DNA from: CAZDVQ01 sp964508975
GTDB lineage: Bacteria > Bacteroidota > Bacteroidia > Chitinophagales > Saprospiraceae
DNA length: 49,781 nt
Assembly (NCBI GenBank): GCA_964508975.1
Contig: CAZDVQ010000032.1
Coordinates: 1 to 49,781 of the forward strand
Direction: 5' to 3'
Of this stretch, positions 31,280 through 40,210 are shown piece after piece (the stretch's first letter is position 1; each line of letters begins with the position of its first letter). The notes below the pieces were generated by a model. The model was not told the DNA's origin and did not search any database. It was given only the letters and a program-made list of their open reading frames with translations. The position numbers and the translations under genes were made by a program.

Positions 31280-33445
31280 ATGCATCGTTTAATTATAGCT
31301 TTATTCATCTTGCTCCCCAGCGCTGCTGTGCTTGCCCAAGATACTACCGAGTATTGTATTCCGGAGCAGGAATTACCCCAAACTACGGTTATTGCATCAA
31401 AAGACCGATTGCTTACATCCGTGCCGGGCTCGGCTACTTATGTGTCGCCCTTGCAAATGAAACGGATTCAACCTCTTTCGGGCAACGAGGTGTTCCGTAA
31501 AATACCCGGCGTACACGTTGTTGATGAAGAAGGCCTAGGCTTTAGGGCCAACATTGGTATCCGTGGTTTAAACCCCGACCGCAGCGCGAACGTGCTGGTT
31601 TTAGAAGACGGCATTCCCGTGCAGCTGAACCCTTACGGCGAACCCGAATTGTATTACACGCCTTCCATCGACCGGATGCAGGCCATCGAGGTGGTGAAAG
31701 GCAGCGGCCAGATTATGTTTGGCCCGCGTACCATCGGCGGGGTAATCAACTACATCACGCCCGATGCGCCCAAGCAACAACGCACCAACGTGAAGCTGAG
31801 TGCGGGTTCTGGTGGCTTTGTTGGCGCACAAATTGGCTACGGCAACACTTTTGGCCGTGCCGGTTTCCAGGTGAATTACAACTACAAACGCGCCGATATG
31901 CTGGGCACCGCGGCCTTCGATATCCACGACCTCAACGCGAAGGTGAATTTTAACTTGTCTGAAAAATCCTTGCTGGGCATAAAACTCCAGGTGTACGATG
32001 AAACCTCGAACTCGACCTATATCGGTTTAACCCAGCCCATGTACGATGCGGGTCAATACTACACCGTTATGGCCCCCGACGACCAGTTGAAAATTCGCCG
32101 TTATGCCCTTAGCGCTATCCACAAGCACTTTTTCAACAATAATTTGAAACTGACCAACGCGGCTTATTTGTATACGATTAGCCGTGACTGGCGCCGACAA
32201 AATTTCTCGTCTAGCCGCACTGCTAGCAACCAAACTGGCGTGGTTTGGGGCGACTCAACCATCAGCAACGGAGCCATATTTATGCAAGATGCTACCTTGC
32301 ACCGTAACCGCAGCTATGAGGTGGGCGGGCTTGAGTCGAAATTAACTTGGAACTACAAGCTGCTGGGCCAAACCAGCCAGTTGGACGCGGGTATACGGGT
32401 ACACACCGAGCGCGCCAGTGAGCACGAGATTGCAGGCTCTAGCCCTACAGCCCTATCAGGAACCTTGGTCAACGACGAGCGCCGTCCAGGCATGGCTTAC
32501 AGCGGTTTTGTACAGAATAAATTCCAGGTATTGCCCAACCTGAGCATCCATGCCGGCCTGCGTGTAGAGCATTACCGATTTAAGCGCGAGGTGCTGCTGG
32601 TTTCGGTGGCTGGAACCCTGCAAGACACCCTCATCTCGGCGCCAAGCCAAGTGAGCGCTATTATTCCAGGTATTGGTTTTAGCTATCAACTCAACAAAAA
32701 CGTAAACATATTTGGTGGCGTACACAAGGGTTTTGCCCCACCGCTCATCAAGAACTCCGTATCAAAAGCAGGCGAGGTATTCCAGCTTGATGCGCAAGAA
32801 AGCTGGAACTACGAGTTGGGCTCGCGCATGGCATTTGGCAAGGGCATCGAAGCCGAGTTGACCGGTTTTTGGATTGATTTCCAGAAACAAGTTATCCCTG
32901 TATCAGAATCTGCTGGAGGAACAGGTAGCGGTTTTGCCAACGCGGGTGCTACGGTACACCGTGGTGTTGAAACCAGCATCCGATTGGACCTTGGCGCTAT
33001 GCTTGATTCCAAATACTCGATTTACTGGGAAGGTAACCTCACTTGGATCAACGCCATTTTTGATGAGGACCGTTTTATCGGTACCGACCGCGTGAACGTA
33101 AAAGGCAATGCCTTGCCTTATGCACCGTCTTGGTTAACGAACCACACGCTTGGTTTTGCCGCACCTTGGGGCCTCGACCTCCAGTTGAGCAGCACCTTTG
33201 TAAGCCAACAATTTGCCGATGAGCTAAACACCGAGGCGGCTAGCGCTAACGGTCGGAACGGGCTTATCCCAGCATATTTCGTGCTGGATGCATCGGCTCG
33301 ATACACCTATAAACCTTGGAACACCAGTGTTTTTGTGAGTGCCAAAAACTTGACCAACGAGCGTTATATCGCATCGCGCAGGCCGCAGGGCATTCGTGTT
33401 GGTTTGCCTTTGACTATCATCGCCGGGGCGGAAGTTAATTTCTAA
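31280..33445 (+). CDS. TonB-dependent receptor, FecA-like
   Basis: A 721-residue outer-membrane receptor with a signal peptide (MHRLIIALFILLPSAAVLAQ), a TonB-box-like stretch ELPQTTVIASK, and a plug domain. The plug shows strong FecA-type signatures: NIGIRGLNPDRSANVLVLED and NPYGEPELYYTPSIDRM, then VVKGSGQIMFGPRTIGGVIN. A 22-strand barrel follows, ending in an aromatic-type C-terminus (GAEVNF). FecA homologues take up ferric dicitrate or other siderophores. Without FecR/FecI neighbours the ligand is not fixed. A dyad downstream of the -7 box suggests metal-dependent control. It ends at a strong terminator. Confidence 0.92.
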   Translation: MHRLIIALFILLPSAAVLAQDTTEYCIPEQELPQTTVIASKDRLLTSVPGSATYVSPLQMKRIQPLSGNEVFRKIPGVHVVDEEGLGFRANIGIRGLNPDRSANVLVLEDGIPVQLNPYGEPELYYTPSIDRMQAIEVVKGSGQIMFGPRTIGGVINYITPDAPKQQRTNVKLSAGSGGFVGAQIGYGNTFGRAGFQVNYNYKRADMLGTAAFDIHDLNAKVNFNLSEKSLLGIKLQVYDETSNSTYIGLTQPMYDAGQYYTVMAPDDQLKIRRYALSAIHKHFFNNNLKLTNAAYLYTISRDWRRQNFSSSRTASNQTGVVWGDSTISNGAIFMQDATLHRNRSYEVGGLESKLTWNYKLLGQTSQLDAGIRVHTERASEHEIAGSSPTALSGTLVNDERRPGMAYSGFVQNKFQVLPNLSIHAGLRVEHYRFKREVLLVSVAGTLQDTLISAPSQVSAIIPGIGFSYQLNKNVNIFGGVHKGFAPPLIKNSVSKAGEVFQLDAQESWNYELGSRMAFGKGIEAELTGFWIDFQKQVIPVSESAGGTGSGFANAGATVHRGVETSIRLDLGAMLDSKYSIYWEGNLTWINAIFDEDRFIGTDRVNVKGNALPYAPSWLTNHTLGFAAPWGLDLQLSSTFVSQQFADELNTEAASANGRNGLIPAYFVLDASARYTYKPWNTSVFVSAKNLTNERYIASRRPQGIRVGLPLTIIAGAEVNF

Positions 33446-33469
33446 ACACTTTTCAGGTATTGAATACCA

Positions 33470-33509
33470 GAGCAGGGCCATCGCGAGTAAGCGGTGGCCC
33501 TGTTTTTTT
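33470..33509 (+). terminator. Intrinsic terminator of the FecA-like gene
   Basis: CAGGGCCATCGC (33473-33484) pairs with GCGGTGGCCCTG (33491-33502) with one G-T pair, followed by a seven-T run. Confidence 0.92.
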
Positions 33510-33524
33510 GTGGGGGGATATATT

Positions 33525-33664
33525 TGGGGCTTTCCCGCGCCTGTAGGGGCGTATGCAATACGCCCCTACAGGCGCGGGCCGCTCCCTTCCGGGGTTCGCT
33601 ATTCGCTCCGTGCGCTACGCGCACCGCCGCCTGCGGCGGCGCCCTCCAGGCAGCTAAGCCGAGT
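33525..33664 (+). repeat. GC-rich modular repeat, AGCTAAGCCG type
   Basis: From TTTGGGGCTTTCCCGCGC to CCTCCAGGCAGCTAAGCCG. It carries a long palindrome around GGGGCGTATGCAATACGCCCC with extended arms (CCTGTA/TACAGG), plus hairpins GTGCGCTACGCGCAC and CCGCCTGCGGCGG. It is near-identical to 25670-25812. Confidence 0.8.
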
Positions 33665-33841
33665 AGTGGCCTGTTGGGGTAGTTTATTATAGGGTTTGGG
33701 ACTTCATAAAGTTTACTTAATGGAGCAAATCAGTTATCCTATGTTTACTTTATTGGGCTTTATCATAAAATTTTGGCGTAATGCTTATGCCATATCCACC
33801 AGCTGCTTTACCAAATTGAAACTGGAACATATACTTGCGCC

Positions 33842-34067
33842 CGTCTGCCCCCCTGTCTTCACTTCGTTCAGACATCCCCCCACTCGCATGCGCTCGCGTG
33901 GGGAGCTTGTGTATTTTAACTCCACAGGAAAATTTACAAGCTCAACAACCCTAAAACCTTTGAAAATAGGCATTTAAAGCCTGTCAGTAAGCATATCAAG
34001 TTCCCCACGCGAGCGCATGCGAGTGGGGGGATGTCACTAGCGGAGCGTAGTGACAGGGGGGCAGACG
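33842..34067 (-). mobile_element. MITE-like element with ~70-base inverted ends, copy 2
   Basis: The ends read GTCTGCCCCCCTGTC and, inverted, GACAGGGGGGCAGAC. Inside them lie TCCCCCCACTCGCATGCGCT / AGCGCATGCGAGTGGGGGGA and CGTGGGGAGCTTG / AAGTTCCCCACG. The central ~95 bases have no gene. The hairpin just inside each end differs (TTCACTTCGTTCA left; CACTAGCGGAGCGTAGTG right). A partner copy lies at 20652-20830 in opposite orientation. Confidence 0.75.
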
Positions 34068-34185
34068 AGCGGAAGGTTAGCTACATCAGAAAAATGGTAT
34101 TATTAGTTCTTTATACATTCCATTAAAACCGCCGGGCCTGCGTGAGCGATTGATTGATTCTAGGTTAATGCATACAGCATTATTT

Positions 34186-34384
34186 TTTACCACCCCGTCT
34201 GCTGCGCTCCACGCTTCGCGTTCCGCTTGCATCCACCCCTCCTTTGCATGGAGGGGAATTTAGCTTATCTTATATTTAATTGATTATCAGCAATATAAAA
34301 CAAGACCTAGACTCCCCTCCATGTAAAGGAGGGGTGGATGCGCAGGTGGCGTTTTACGCCACTTGGCGCAGACGGGGTGGTAAA
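34186..34384. mobile_element. Second MITE-like element with inverted ends
   Basis: TTTACCACCCCGTCTGC (left) and GCAGACGGGGTGGTAAA (right) are exact inverted ends. Next, after a variable hairpin segment, ATCCACCCCTCCTTTGCATG pairs with CATGTAAAGGAGGGGTGGAT. The middle holds about 50 AT-rich bases and no gene. The element and its flanks lie between two 17-bp direct repeats (34134-34150 and 34417-34433). Confidence 0.75.
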
Positions 34385-34416
34385 TCGCAATGAAAAAATA
34401 GAACCAATCAATCCTA

Positions 34417-34558
34417 GGGCCTGCGTGAGCGATGTGGAGCGGTGGGCGAAGCCCAGACCGCAACGCGGGCCGAGCGTCAGCGAGCCGCGCAACGTAGCGA
34501 CGGCGCAGCATAGGGGCGTACCCCATACGCCCCCACGGCTGCGCCGGCACGCCCACAA
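34417..34558 (-). repeat. GC-rich modular intergenic repeat
   Basis: Inverted copy running from GGGCCTGCGTGAGCGATGTG to GCGCCGGCACGCCCACAAA. It contains GGGGCGTACCCCATACGCCCC. With the two MITE-like elements and the repeat at 33525 it accounts for most of the gap 33446-34620; no gene is seen in that gap. Confidence 0.7.
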
Positions 34559-34623
34559 AAATCTATTTATTCTGAATCTAAATAATTTTGCACCAAAAGC
34601 GAACAATTTATAAAAATAGGCGT

Positions 34624-34631
34624 TACCTTTG
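34624..34631 (+). promoter_or_regulatory. Candidate -7 box of isc operon promoter
   Basis: TACCTTTG matches TAnnTTTG in full, 51 bases upstream of the iscS ATG. Confidence 0.55.
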
Positions 34632-34682
34632 CAATACCAAATTTTAGGTAGATTTAATCTAAATAAATCACAGCCCTTCACC

Positions 34683-35912
34683 ATGCAACTGACCAACGGC
34701 AAACGCCTTATATACCTCGACAATAACGCTACCACGCCTACCGACCCACGCGTGGTTGATACCATGTTGCCTTACTTTTACGAGAAACCAGGCAACGCTG
34801 CCAGCCGTAACCACCCTTTTGGCTGGGAAGCAGAAGATGCCGTTGATACCGCCCGCGAACAACTCGCCGCGCTGATTAACGCCGACCCCAAAGAAATTAT
34901 CTTTACCTCCGGCTCTACCGAGGGTATAAACCTCGCGCTCAAAGGCGTGGCCGATATGTACTCCCGCAAAGGAAACCATATCATTACCACCAACATTGAG
35001 CATAAAGCGGTACTGGATACCTGCAAAAACTTGGAAAAACACGGCACCGAGGTAACTTACCTCAACGTGGATCTCCAAGGCCGTATTAACCTCGCCGAGT
35101 TGGAAGCGGCCATCCGCCCGACGACCATCTTGGTGTCGATCATGTTTGCCAACAACGAGATTGGCAACATCAACCCCATGCGCGAGATAGGTCAAATATG
35201 CGCCAAACACGGCGTGTTGTTCTTCTCGGATGCTACCCAAGCCGTGGGTAAAATCCCGGTCGACGTGAAAGACCTCGGTATTCATATCCTCTCGTTTACC
35301 AGCCACAAGATGTATGGCCCTAAGGGTATCGGCGCCTTGTATGTAAGTCGTAAAAATCCTCGCGTTAAGCTTACTGCGCAGATTGACGGTGGCGGCCACG
35401 AACGCGGTATGCGCTCGGGTACACTCAACGTGCCAGGTATCGTGGGTTTTGGCAAAGCCGCCGAACTTTGTCGCCTCGAAATGGCCGAAGAAACCCTGCG
35501 CCTCAGCAAATTGCGCGATAAACTAGAATCAAGCCTCACGCAGCTGGAAGAAACCGTGGTAAACGGCGATGTGACCAGCCGCTTGCCACACGTGGCCAAC
35601 ATCTCGTTTAAACACGTGGAAGGCGAAGGTTTGATGATGACTTTTAACCAGAACATCGCGCTGTCATCGGGTTCGGCTTGTACCTCGGCTTCTTTAGAGC
35701 CATCGTACGTGTTGAAAGCCTTGGGCTTGGGCGACGACCTTGCGCACTCTTCCCTCCGTTTTAGCCTTGGTCGCTTTACCACCGAGGAAGATATCGATTA
35801 CGCTATCGAGGCTATCGCCAAAGGTGTAAACCACATGCGCGACTTGAGCCCTATCTGGGAAATGTACAAAGAAGGCATCGACCTCAACTCGGTTGAGTGG
35901 ACAGAACATTAA
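34683..35912 (+). CDS. iscS: Cysteine desulfurase IscS
   Basis: This PLP enzyme takes sulfur from cysteine for Fe-S cluster assembly and tRNA thiolation. The 409-residue protein has YLDNNATTPTDPRV at the N-terminus, the PLP lysine K209 (SFTSHKMYGPKGIGALYV), RSGTLNVPGIVGFGKA, and the active-site C333 on the flexible loop (LSSGSACTSASLEPSYVL). The loop length marks the IscS/NifS (class I) group. The ATG at 34683 was chosen over one 18 codons upstream because it sits just before the conserved start and leaves a leader after the -7 box. It is the first gene of iscS-iscU-iscA. Confidence 0.97.
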   Translation: MQLTNGKRLIYLDNNATTPTDPRVVDTMLPYFYEKPGNAASRNHPFGWEAEDAVDTAREQLAALINADPKEIIFTSGSTEGINLALKGVADMYSRKGNHIITTNIEHKAVLDTCKNLEKHGTEVTYLNVDLQGRINLAELEAAIRPTTILVSIMFANNEIGNINPMREIGQICAKHGVLFFSDATQAVGKIPVDVKDLGIHILSFTSHKMYGPKGIGALYVSRKNPRVKLTAQIDGGGHERGMRSGTLNVPGIVGFGKAAELCRLEMAEETLRLSKLRDKLESSLTQLEETVVNGDVTSRLPHVANISFKHVEGEGLMMTFNQNIALSSGSACTSASLEPSYVLKALGLGDDLAHSSLRFSLGRFTTEEDIDYAIEAIAKGVNHMRDLSPIWEMYKEGIDLNSVEWTEH

Positions 35913-35936
35913 ATAAACTACTAAACATACACAATC

Positions 35937-36347
35937 ATGGCATATTCTGATAAAGTTATCGACCATTTCAGCAATCCCCGCAACGTGGGAACCTTGGATA
36001 AAAGCAACAAGAACGTTGGTACTGGCCTCGTGGGTGCACCTGAGTGCGGCGACGTGATGCGCTTGCAAATTGAAGTTGACGAAGAAACCGGTATGATCAA
36101 GGACGCCAAGTTTAAAACCTTTGGTTGTGGCTCGGCTATCGCTTCGTCTTCATTGGCTACCGAATGGCTCAAGGGCAAATCGCTCGACGAGGCCATGAAC
36201 ATTGACAATATGGACATCGTGGAAGAATTGGCACTACCGCCCGTTAAAATCCACTGTTCTGTTTTGGCCGAAGACGCCATCAAGGCCGCTATCAAAGACT
36301 ACCAAGTTAAAAACGGTATCGTGGTGAACGACACCGTAGAGGCTTAA
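35937..36347 (+). CDS. iscU: Fe-S cluster assembly scaffold IscU
   Basis: A 136-residue IscU scaffold on which 2Fe-2S clusters are built with sulfur from IscS. The three ligand cysteines are visible in VGAPECGDVMRLQIEVDE, FKTFGCGSAIASSS and PPVKIHCSVLAEDAI, with the conserved Asp two residues after the first. The HscA-recognition LPPVK motif is present (ELALPPVKIHC), although hscA/hscB are not in the window. It lies 24 bases after iscS and 27 before iscA. Confidence 0.97.
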   Translation: MAYSDKVIDHFSNPRNVGTLDKSNKNVGTGLVGAPECGDVMRLQIEVDEETGMIKDAKFKTFGCGSAIASSSLATEWLKGKSLDEAMNIDNMDIVEELALPPVKIHCSVLAEDAIKAAIKDYQVKNGIVVNDTVEA

Positions 36348-36374
36348 TTTGCCAACACCCCATTTATTTTAGCC

Positions 36375-36704
36375 ATGCTTTACATTTCAGATACAGCTAA
36401 AACCCGTGTGCTTGAACTCATGGCCGAGAGTGGCATCAGCCCTGTTGACCACTTCATCCGTGTGTCGGTGACCAGCGGCGGCTGTTCAGGCCTAAGCTAC
36501 AACATGGACTTTGACGATACGGACCAACCCAACGACCAGGTTTTTCATGATAAAGACCTGAAAATCGTGACCGATCTCAAAAGTTTCCTCTACTTGTTTG
36601 ATACCACCCTCGATTTTTCGGGCGGTTTGAACGGCAAAGGCTTTTATTTCAACAATCCCAACGCGGCTCGTACTTGCGGCTGCGGTGAAAGCTTTGCCGT
36701 ATAA
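36375..36704 (+). CDS. iscA: A-type Fe-S carrier (IscA/HesB family)
   Basis: A 109-residue A-type carrier that accepts or delivers Fe-S clusters or iron. The three conserved cysteines appear in SGGCSGLSYNMDFDD and ARTCGCGESFAV (C-x-C). It ends the isc operon, which has no iscR, hscBA or fdx here. The strong bidirectional terminator follows. Family members IscA, SufA and ErpA are not separable by eye; context favours IscA. Confidence 0.93.
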   Translation: MLYISDTAKTRVLELMAESGISPVDHFIRVSVTSGGCSGLSYNMDFDDTDQPNDQVFHDKDLKIVTDLKSFLYLFDTTLDFSGGLNGKGFYFNNPNAARTCGCGESFAV

Positions 36705-36740
36705 GCGTAAAAACTTAGGGCATCCATAACCCATAAATCA

Positions 36741-36775
36741 AAAAAGGGCCGTCAATTTGACGGCCCTTTTTTTTT
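36741..36775. terminator. Bidirectional intrinsic terminator, iscA and aspS
   Basis: AAAAAGGGCCGTCAA (36741-36755) pairs perfectly with TTGACGGCCCTTTTT (36757-36771), one-base loop region plus T-run. It lies between the convergent iscA and aspS genes. Confidence 0.93.
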
Positions 36776-36778
36776 ACA

Positions 36779-38545
36779 TTATTTTTCTTTCAGGTTGACC
36801 AGCAGTGCCAACTCGTCCAGTTGTTCATCTTTGATCGGCGATGGTGCATCGAGCATTACGTCGCGGCCTTGGTTGTTTTTCGGGAATGCGATAAAGTCGC
36901 GGATAGTGTTCTGGCCCATCATGATGGCACACAAACGGTCGAAACCGAAAGCCAAACCACCGTGTGGCGGCGCACCGAACTCGAATGCACCGAGCAAGAA
37001 ACCAAACTGCGCCTCGGCTTCTTCCGGGGTAAAGCCCAGCAAGTCGAAGTTGCGCGACTGTAAATCGCGGTTGTGGATACGGATAGAACCACCACCAATT
37101 TCAACACCGTTGATCACCATGTCGTAGGCATCGGCGCGCATGCTTTTCAGCACGGCGTTATCCTTAGAGGCCATTTTGGCGATATCGCCTTTTTTGGGCG
37201 AGGTGAAGGGGTGGTGCATCGCGAAGAAACGTTGTGCATCTTCATCCCATTCCAAGAGCGGGAAATCTACAACCCACAGCGGCCTAAACTCGTTAGGATT
37301 GCGCAAACCGAGGCGGTTACCCATTTCCAGGCGTAACTCACCCAATTGCTTGCGGGTTTTCTCGTCCTCTCCACTGAGCACGAGGAGCAAGTCGCTGGGT
37401 TGGGCACCACAGCTTTCCACCCAAGTTTTGAGGTCATCTTCGGTATAAAATTTATCTACCGACGATTTAACGCTGCCGTCGGTATTGTAACGAACGTAAA
37501 CCAATCCTTTTGCACCAATTTGTGGGCGTTTTACCCACTCGGTGAGCTCGTCTAATTGTTTGCGGGTGTACTCGGCACAGCCTTCAGCACGGATAGCCAG
37601 TACCGATTCGGCGTCGTCGAACACGGGGAAACCTTTACCCTTGGCCAAGCTGCTCAAGTCCTTGAAACGCATGTCAAAACGCACGTCGGGTTTATCCGAG
37701 CCGTAGTCGCGCATGGCTTCGTCGTAGGTCATACGCGGGAAAGTGGGCAGCTCAATATCGCGGCAAGCCTTAAACAGGTGGCGGGTTAAGCCTTCAAAAG
37801 TGTTGAGGATATCTTCTTGCGTCACGAACGACATCTCGCAGTCGATTTGCGTGAACTCCGGCTGACGGTCGGCCCGTAGGTCTTCATCGCGGAAACACTT
37901 CACGATTTGGAAGTATTTGTCGAAGCCCGAAACCATCAACAATTGCTTGAAGGTTTGTGGCGATTGTGGCAAAGCGTAAAACTGGCCTGGGTTCATACGG
38001 CTAGGCACCACGAAGTCGCGGGCACCTTCAGGCGTACTCTTGATCAAAACGGGCGTTTCCACCTCGATAAAACCCTGGTCGGCCAAGTATTTGCGGGTCT
38101 CGATGGCCACGGCACTGCGGAAGAACAAGCTTTGTTGAACGGGCTTGCGGCGCAAGTCGAGGTAGCGGTATTTCATGCGAATATCGTCGCCACCGTCCGT
38201 TTCGTCTTCCACGGTAAAGGGCGGAACTTTCGATTCGTTGAGGATTTCCATCGAGCTGATGATGACTTCAACCTCGCCCGTGGGGATATTCATGTTTTTA
38301 CTGGCGCGTTCACGCACCTCGCCTTCCACGCGGAGTACAAACTCGCGGCCTAGCTTTTTGGCGGCGTCGTACAGGGCAGCATCGGCTTCTGGACTAAAAT
38401 ATAGCTGCGTGATACCGTAGCGGTCGCGAAGGTCCACGAAAAGCATGGCGCCAAGGTCGCGCGTTTTTGATACCCAACCCGAAAGGGTTACTTTTTGGCC
38501 AACGTTGGCCATGCGTAGTTCACCACAATTGTGCGTGCGATACAT
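36779..38545 (-). CDS. aspS: Aspartate--tRNA ligase
   Basis: This class II synthetase charges tRNA-Asp. The 588-residue length is that of the bacterial type with an inserted GAD domain. Order: OB-fold anticodon domain (VTLSGWVSKTRDLGAMLFVD), motif 2 region (IVKCFRDEDLRADRQPEFTQ), GAD insertion around residues 290-420, motif 3 (PPHGGLAFGFDRLCAIMMGQ). The flipping-loop block TPEGARDFVVPSR is present. Whether it is discriminating or also charges tRNA-Asn cannot be settled from this window. Confidence 0.97.
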   Translation of the reverse strand: MYRTHNCGELRMANVGQKVTLSGWVSKTRDLGAMLFVDLRDRYGITQLYFSPEADAALYDAAKKLGREFVLRVEGEVRERASKNMNIPTGEVEVIISSMEILNESKVPPFTVEDETDGGDDIRMKYRYLDLRRKPVQQSLFFRSAVAIETRKYLADQGFIEVETPVLIKSTPEGARDFVVPSRMNPGQFYALPQSPQTFKQLLMVSGFDKYFQIVKCFRDEDLRADRQPEFTQIDCEMSFVTQEDILNTFEGLTRHLFKACRDIELPTFPRMTYDEAMRDYGSDKPDVRFDMRFKDLSSLAKGKGFPVFDDAESVLAIRAEGCAEYTRKQLDELTEWVKRPQIGAKGLVYVRYNTDGSVKSSVDKFYTEDDLKTWVESCGAQPSDLLLVLSGEDEKTRKQLGELRLEMGNRLGLRNPNEFRPLWVVDFPLLEWDEDAQRFFAMHHPFTSPKKGDIAKMASKDNAVLKSMRADAYDMVINGVEIGGGSIRIHNRDLQSRNFDLLGFTPEEAEAQFGFLLGAFEFGAPPHGGLAFGFDRLCAIMMGQNTIRDFIAFPKNNQGRDVMLDAPSPIKDEQLDELALLVNLKEK

Positions 38546-38700
38546 TATTAACTATGAATTATGAACGATGAAGTATTACTATGATGTATGAACGATGAAC
38601 TATGAATAATTCAGCTTTCCACTCAAAAAACGCTTTTATCAAATTCAGCTATTTTAAGCTTTTCACCCAAAAACAGCTTTCCGCAAAAACAGCCTTTAGC
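38546..38700. repeat. Heptamer-like tandem repeats upstream of aspS
   Basis: ATGAACG/ATGAACT-type units (TATGAATTATGAACGATGAAG, split as repeats) run from 38550 to 38610, followed by a degenerate repeat of CAGCTTTCCAC..AAAA to 38700. A related ACGATGAAATATGAACGATG stretch lies at 3857-3885. No gene is seen in the gap 38546-38991. Confidence 0.6.
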
Positions 38701-38706
38701 TAATTT

Positions 38707-38880
38707 TAGGGGCCCCCGGCTCGCGTTGCTCGCCGTCGCTATGTTCCGGCGCTCGCTGTTCGCTCGGCCCTGCGCCGCCCCACCTAGCAGCGGAGACTTT
38801 TCCAGAAACGGCTCTACAGGGGCGGCTTGGTCTGGCGCTACGCGCCACGCCTACACAGCGCTGGTGCTAGGGAAAACAAA
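38707..38880 (+). repeat. GC-rich modular intergenic repeat
   Basis: A diverged copy: GGGGCCCCCGGCTCGCG at the start, then CGTCGCTATGTTCCGGCGCT and CGCTGTTCGCTCGGCCCTGC, ending ACAGCGCTGGTGC. Hairpin GGCGCTACGCGCC is conserved in position. An insertion CCACCTAGCAGCGGAGACTT interrupts the scaffold. Confidence 0.6.
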
Positions 38881-38991
38881 TTTCAGCTTTTATCGAAGCC
38901 CTATTTACCCTACTTTTAGAGCGAGCTTATGGCTTGGCGACAGAAATGCTAACTAGAATAATTGTCGTTTAATCAATTACTCATTTACTCG

Positions 38992-40122
38992 TTAATGCCC
39001 TTTCAAGGCTTCACGCGAGATAACCAGTTTCTGGATTTCAGAAGTACCTTCACCGATGGTGCAGAGTTTAGAGTCGCGGTAAAATTTCTCCACGGGGAAA
39101 TCCTTGGTGTAGCCATAACCACCGTGAATTTGGATAGCGTCGGTCGAGATTTCTACACAAATTTCAGAAGCGTAGTATTTCGCGATGGCCGATTCCTTGG
39201 TCATTTTCTGGTGGGCATCCTTGAGGTGACCAGCGCGGCGGGTCAACAACTCGGCTGCTTCGATTTTGGTGCTCATATCGGCCAACTTGAAGCTAATCGC
39301 TTGGAAATTAGCGATAGCCTGACCAAACTGGTGGCGCTCCTTGGCATAGCGTACAGAGGCTTCGTAAGCACCCTTGGCAATACCCAACGACAAAGCCGCG
39401 ATAGAGATACGGCCACCGTCCAAGATTTTCATGGCTTGAACAAAGCCGTCGCCTTCTTTGCCCAGCAATTGGCTTTTGTGTACACGGCAGTTGTCGAAAA
39501 TCAACTCGGCCGTTTCAGAGGCACGCATGCCCAACTTGTTTTCTTTTTTACCAGCCGAGAAACCAGGCATACCGCGTTCAATGATGAAGGCGCTCATGCC
39601 GTGGCTGTCGAGTAGCTCACCCGTACGAACGATAACCACCAGAGTATCGGCAGAAATACCGTGTGTAATCCAGTTTTTCGTTCCGTTGATGATATAGTCA
39701 TCGCCATCTTTAACGGCAACGCACTGCATACGGCCAGCATCAGAGCCGGTGTTGGCTTCGGTCAAGCCCCAACCAGCGATATGCTCGGCGGTGGCCAGTT
39801 TAGGCAAGTATTTCGCTTTTTGCTCCTCATTACCGAAAGTGAGGATATGGTTTGTACCCAAAGAGTTGTGTGCTGCCACCGACAAGCCGATAGAGCCACA
39901 AACTTTAGCCACCTCTTCAATGATGGTAATGTATTCTTGGTAGCCTAGTCCCGAACCACCCAGTTCTTCGGGTACCAAAACACCCATAAAGCCAAGATCA
40001 CCCATCTTGCGGAATAACTCACGTGGGAAATATTGAGCTTCGTCCCATTCCATCACGTAAGGGCGAATGTTTTGTTCGGCAAAGTTGCGGGCGCTTTCGC
40101 GGATCAAGTCTAGATTTTCCAT
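38992..40122 (-). CDS. Acyl-CoA dehydrogenase
   Basis: A 376-residue flavoprotein of the acyl-CoA dehydrogenase family, catalysing alpha,beta-desaturation of acyl-CoA. Signatures are GWGLTEANTGSDAGRMQCVA (FAD/substrate region) and the C-terminal QIHGGYGYTKDFPVEKFYRD. The catalytic-Glu motif is CTIGEGTSEIQKLVISR. This resembles short- or branched-chain enzymes, but chain-length preference is not readable. The ATG at 40122 (MENLDLIRESARNFAEQ) fits the family, and a full -7 box lies 36 bases upstream. No ETF genes are adjacent. Confidence 0.95.
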   Translation of the reverse strand: MENLDLIRESARNFAEQNIRPYVMEWDEAQYFPRELFRKMGDLGFMGVLVPEELGGSGLGYQEYITIIEEVAKVCGSIGLSVAAHNSLGTNHILTFGNEEQKAKYLPKLATAEHIAGWGLTEANTGSDAGRMQCVAVKDGDDYIINGTKNWITHGISADTLVVIVRTGELLDSHGMSAFIIERGMPGFSAGKKENKLGMRASETAELIFDNCRVHKSQLLGKEGDGFVQAMKILDGGRISIAALSLGIAKGAYEASVRYAKERHQFGQAIANFQAISFKLADMSTKIEAAELLTRRAGHLKDAHQKMTKESAIAKYYASEICVEISTDAIQIHGGYGYTKDFPVEKFYRDSKLCTIGEGTSEIQKLVISREALKGH

Positions 40123-40157
40123 GGATAAAATTGCGTTACGGTTAGGTTTGGGAGGCG

Positions 40158-40165
40158 CAAAGATA
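40158..40165 (-). promoter_or_regulatory. Candidate -7 box of acyl-CoA dehydrogenase promoter
   Basis: The minus strand reads TATCTTTG, a full TAnnTTTG match. Its position supports the start at 40122 over longer frames. Confidence 0.5.
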
Positions 40166-40210
40166 GGATTATTTGGCCAGTGTTCCAAAAAATTAGGTCT
40201 AAGTATAATC

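Noticed and set aside
34686..35399. Long minus-strand frame inside iscS
   Set aside because: It is a shadow of the iscS coding sequence, whose PLP lysine and catalytic Cys are clear on the plus strand.
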